From DATFTE01 sp963802575 (lineage in GTDB: Bacteria > Acidobacteriota > Terriglobia > Terriglobales > Acidobacteriaceae): a stretch of DNA of 64,000 nucleotides. The notes below the pieces were generated by a model. It ran no database searches. It was given only the letters and a program-made list of their open reading frames with translations, and had not been told where the DNA came from. The stretch spans positions 124,001 through 188,000 of the forward strand of contig CAWDJF010000004.1 of assembly GCA_963802575.1 (NCBI GenBank). Direction: 5' to 3'. Below are positions 61,733-64,000 of the stretch, piece by piece. How positions within the stretch are numbered: the stretch's first letter is position 1; the number at the start of each line of letters is the position of its first letter. Position numbers and translations under genes: made by a program.

Positions 61733-62328
61733 TTTATGAATTTAAGAGACGCCGAGTTCATGCAGTAGCGCAGGCCCGTCGGCTTCGGACCGTCATCGAA
61801 CACATGTCCTAGATGAGCGTCGCAAAGCGTGCAGGAAACCGCGGTGCGCGCCATGCCGAGGCTCTTATCGGTAAGTTCGGTTACGTTCTCTTTTGCAATC
61901 GGCTCCCAGAAACTCGGCCAGCCGGTTCCTGAATCAAACTTCGTCTCCGAACTGAAAAGCGCGTTGTCGCAACAGATGCAGCGATAGAGTCCCTTATCGT
62001 GCAGGTTCCAGTACTGACCCGAGTACGCGAATTCAGTGTCGGCGTGACGCGTGATGTCGAAGGCGTTCGAGGAGAGCTGCTTTTTCCACTCGTCTTCCGT
62101 CTTCACGACTTTGGGGACGTGAACCGTCATCAGCTTCTTTCCATCGTCGGAAAATTGCACGATAGTGACGTCTTTGGGCGTTTCGGCGGCCGCATTCGCG
62201 CTGGCCTCAAGGATGTGCGGCTTGCGCAACGACCACAGCATGGCGCCGCCAATAGCGGAGACCGCAGCCACAAGAAATCCGCGACGGCGCATCGCGCCCG
62301 TGTCTCTGTCTAGTTCGGAGTCAAACAT
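61726..62328 (-). CDS. msrB: Peptide methionine-R-sulfoxide reductase, Tat-exported
   Basis: MsrB, 200 residues, repairs methionine-R-sulfoxide in proteins. The zinc CxxC pairs are C117/C120 (RCICCDNALF) and C166/C169 (CTLCDAHLGHVF); the catalytic Cys is C189 in LRYCMNSASLKF. The N-terminus MRRRGFLVAAVSAIGGAML has the twin-arginine pattern with a hydrophobic segment, so it should be exported by Tat and act in the periplasm. ATG 62328 with GAGGGAAC upstream. Next to msrA on the same strand with a repeat between. Confidence 0.93.
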   Translation of the reverse strand: MFDSELDRDTGAMRRRGFLVAAVSAIGGAMLWSLRKPHILEASANAAAETPKDVTIVQFSDDGKKLMTVHVPKVVKTEDEWKKQLSSNAFDITRHADTEFAYSGQYWNLHDKGLYRCICCDNALFSSETKFDSGTGWPSFWEPIAKENVTELTDKSLGMARTAVSCTLCDAHLGHVFDDGPKPTGLRYCMNSASLKFIKA

Positions 62329-62349
62329 TGAAGTTCCCTCGTCAAGCTG

Positions 62350-62412
62350 ACCTCAGCGGCTAAAGCCGGAAATCGCCAAGGTCCCTACGGCACGAGTGAA
62401 ACTCGTGCCCTT
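62350..62412. repeat. Extragenic hairpin repeat, copy 2
   Basis: Begins CCTCAGCGGCTAAAGCCG, itself a short hairpin (CGGCTAAAGCCG), and ends GGCACGAGTGAAACTCGTGCC, a perfect hairpin, then CTT. Same order as copy 1 at 44716-44780. Confidence 0.7.
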
Positions 62413-62437
62413 CCCGAACACTTGCAACAGCCTTTGC

Positions 62438-63130
62438 CTATTTCTTCGCCATCGCGGACGCATCGCTGCTGGTGTACAGATCCGGGAATTCCTTCTTCAA
62501 GTGTTCAACCTTCGGCGCATCGTTGAAGAAAATATAAGGACTGTTCGGATGCAGTGCCGCGTAGTCCTGGTGATAAGCCTCCGCCGGATAGAAACTCTTC
62601 AACGGGACAACTTGCGTGACAATCTTGTGGGGGAACACCTTCGCTTTGTCGAGTTGCGCGATGTAAGCCTCAGCGATCTTCTTCTGCTCATCGCTGGTGT
62701 AAGAAATCATCGAGCGGTACTGCGTGCCCTCGTCCGGCCCCTGCCGGTTGAGTTCAGTCGGATCATGCGCCACCGAGAAGAACACTCTCAGCAATTGCCC
62801 GTAGGTGACTTGCGACGGATCATAAACAATCTCCACCGATTCAGCGTGCCCGGTATCGCCTGTGCTGACTTCTTCATAGCTCGGATTCTTCGCCGACCCT
62901 CCTGCGTATCCCGACGTCGCTTTCACTACACCCTTCACGTGGGCAAAGACCGCCTGAATTCCCCAGAAGCATCCGCCCGAGACCACGGCCGTCTGTTCAC
63001 GGTTCGTTTTTGAGAGCGAGGCGTCAACCTGCGGGTTGGGTACCGGCGTGGCAGCGTCGGCCGCATAGCATCCAACGAGTCCGACAAGCAACAGAGACAA
63101 AACGGCGACGATTCGACAATGAGACTTCAT
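62438..63130 (-). CDS. msrA: Peptide methionine-S-sulfoxide reductase, lipoprotein form
   Basis: MsrA, about 230 residues. A lipobox LVGLVGC (C21) indicates a lipoprotein; the catalytic Cys is C54 in SGGCFWGIQAVF, and FPHKIVTQV and FYPAEAYHQDY are family blocks. No other cysteine occurs downstream, so it is a one-Cys MsrA without the usual resolving cysteines. ATG 63130 has GGGGGAATC upstream. With the exported MsrB it forms a periplasmic repair pair for both sulfoxide isomers. Confidence 0.93.
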   Translation of the reverse strand: MKSHCRIVAVLSLLLVGLVGCYAADAATPVPNPQVDASLSKTNREQTAVVSGGCFWGIQAVFAHVKGVVKATSGYAGGSAKNPSYEEVSTGDTGHAESVEIVYDPSQVTYGQLLRVFFSVAHDPTELNRQGPDEGTQYRSMISYTSDEQKKIAEAYIAQLDKAKVFPHKIVTQVVPLKSFYPAEAYHQDYAALHPNSPYIFFNDAPKVEHLKKEFPDLYTSSDASAMAKK

Positions 63131-63329
63131 GATTCCCCCAGAAGAATAACGATTGGTTCTGCTTATTGGATTGCCGGCGGGAAAAGAAGTTACGGGCGCC
63201 AGATTATCCTTTACAATCATAATCTTACACCAACCCAGCAGGCCACCCCGGCGCCTTCACCAAGGTGACGTTTCGGTCGAGAGAAAATTATGCGATAAGG
63301 GTTTTTATCGTTACAGGAGATGCCTTTCT

Positions 63330-63794
63330 ATGCGATGGTCACGCGGTGTGGTCTTGGTGGTCCTGTTCCTGTGCGCCCTTGCCGTTACTTCAAGTTGGAG
63401 TCAGCAACGGGGCTCGGGCGTCGAGCGCGGGCTTTTTGACGCGGCGAACCACGAGCGCCATCAACAGGGATTGCCAGAACTGAAGTGGGATGATGCCCTC
63501 TCCAGCGCCGCGCGCAAACACGCCGAGCGGATGGCGGAACACGGCATGCTCTCCCATCAACTACTGGGCGAAGCCGGCCTTCCCACGCGCGTCGCACAAG
63601 CGGGAGTTCATCATTCCTGGCTCTCGGAAAACATCGCCGAAGGCACAAGCGCGAACGACATTCATGACCAATTCATGAAATCGACGAACCATCGCGCCAA
63701 CATTCTTGATCCTGACATGGACACAGTGGGCATCGGAGTGGTCGAGTCGGGCGGCAAGTGGTACGCGGTCGAAGACTTCATCAAAGCGAAATAA
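63330..63794 (+). CDS. Secreted CAP/SCP-domain protein
   Basis: A 154-residue secreted protein. Signal peptide GVVLVVLFLCALAVTSSWSQ, then a CAP (SCP/PR-1) domain with RGLFDAANHERHQQGLPEL, HAERMAEHGMLSH and ENIAEGTSANDIHDQF, ending NHRANILDPDMDTVGIGVV. The ATG at 63330 has CAGGAG upstream, and a short hairpin (CGATAA..TTATCG) lies just before the ribosome site. Bacterial CAP proteins are poorly characterised. Confidence 0.9.
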   Translation: MRWSRGVVLVVLFLCALAVTSSWSQQRGSGVERGLFDAANHERHQQGLPELKWDDALSSAARKHAERMAEHGMLSHQLLGEAGLPTRVAQAGVHHSWLSENIAEGTSANDIHDQFMKSTNHRANILDPDMDTVGIGVVESGGKWYAVEDFIKAK

Positions 63795-63805
63795 ATAGTG
63801 GGAAT

Positions 63806-63831
63806 GAGGACGGGCAACCTCGCCCGTCCTC
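63806..63831. terminator. Convergent-gene hairpin terminator
   Basis: GAGGACGGGC pairs perfectly with GCCCGTCCTC around a six-base loop, ten pairs. It separates the convergent CAP gene and the gene at the right edge; no long T tract. Confidence 0.7.
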
Positions 63832-63835
63832 CTGG

Positions 63836-64000
63836 TTACTTCTCGCGCATCGCCTCGGCTTCGCGGATGTACTCGACCACCGACTCACTCCAGCCGTCGA
63901 TGTGCGTCCACTTGCCGTAGCCAACGCCGTTCTTGGCAGACGCTACGTTGATCACATAGCCCTTGCCTCGCGGCCCGGGCACGGTGTCGTGCGCCTGCTC
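63836..64000 (-). CDS. Hypothetical protein, C-terminal end
   Basis: A frame runs off the right edge; 54 codons and a TAA are visible. It reads GKGYVINVASAKNGVGYGKW near the edge and ends SVVEYIREAEAMREK. Codon use fits a real gene and the convergent terminator supports this. No family recognised from the fragment. Confidence 0.6.
   Translation of the reverse strand, partial: EQAHDTVPGPRGKGYVINVASAKNGVGYGKWTHIDGWSESVVEYIREAEAMREK

Noticed and set aside
1..64000. CRISPR array, rRNA operon, complete prophage or insertion sequence
   Set aside because: No regularly spaced repeats, rRNA-like sequence, structural phage genes or intact transposase were seen.

Overview
The window reads as one chromosomal contig of a free-living, Gram-negative soil or sediment bacterium, most likely an Acidobacteriota member (Koribacter/Terriglobia-like). 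This rests on family content: an Oar-type TonB-dependent receptor with an N-terminal carboxypeptidase-regulatory domain, MacB-type permeases, very large secreted metalloproteases with choice-of-anchor repeats, a Kelch/galactose-oxidase-like secreted protein, many NarL-type histidine kinases, and the order yicC-gmk-rpoZ-coaBC. Several extragenic repeat families are scattered between genes. The assignment is inference, since no rRNA is present.

Layout. 1-9.6 kb: end of a MacB-like permease, a membrane protein, a 2OG-Fe(II) oxygenase, a DJ-1/AraC regulator flanked by two OsmC paralogues, a secreted hypothetical, a GT2 glycosyltransferase and leuCD. 9.7-13.1 kb: a large zinc protease, a YjbQ-family protein, tRNA-Ser(TGA) and a tyrosine-recombinase remnant. 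13.4-25 kb: a gene-sparse signalling region with two histidine kinases, three response regulators of different design, a zinc-ribbon protein and a TonB receptor placed directly before the second kinase. 25.6-32.3 kb: an astacin-like protease behind a structured leader, then a coupled methyltransferase and radical SAM/SPASM pair facing an aminotransferase. 32.4-36.5 kb: a polyprenol-sugar-type glycosyltransferase group, one member frameshifted, and a DoxX-like protein. 36.8-39.6 kb: a paralogue of the first kinase. 40-51.2 kb: a housekeeping run on the minus strand (rapZ, msbA, yicC, gmk, rpoZ, coaBC, udg, priA, htrA-like). 51.3-64 kb: small envelope-stress proteins, a BON lipoprotein, an FHA-GAF-sigma54 activator, a Kelch-like secreted protein, an M28 peptidase, a GIDE-LemA pair, a degenerate CTP-synthase-like amidotransferase, exported MsrB and MsrA, and a CAP-domain protein.

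How the parts fit. The two OsmC proteins and the exported methionine sulfoxide reductases are peroxide or oxidised-protein defence. The kinases, response regulators and the sigma54 activator form a dense sensory layer. Secreted proteases and the TonB receptor point to scavenging of polymers. Most notable candidates for undescribed biology are the methyltransferase-rSAM/SPASM pair, the TonB receptor-kinase pair, the shared membrane sensor of the two paralogous kinases, the structured leader before the astacin, and the GIDE-LemA locus with its Cys-only amidotransferase-like neighbour. Three genes (GT2 near 35.55 kb, htrA-like 5' end near 41.37 kb, msbA near 49.40 kb) look interrupted by single-base indels, which may be assembly errors.
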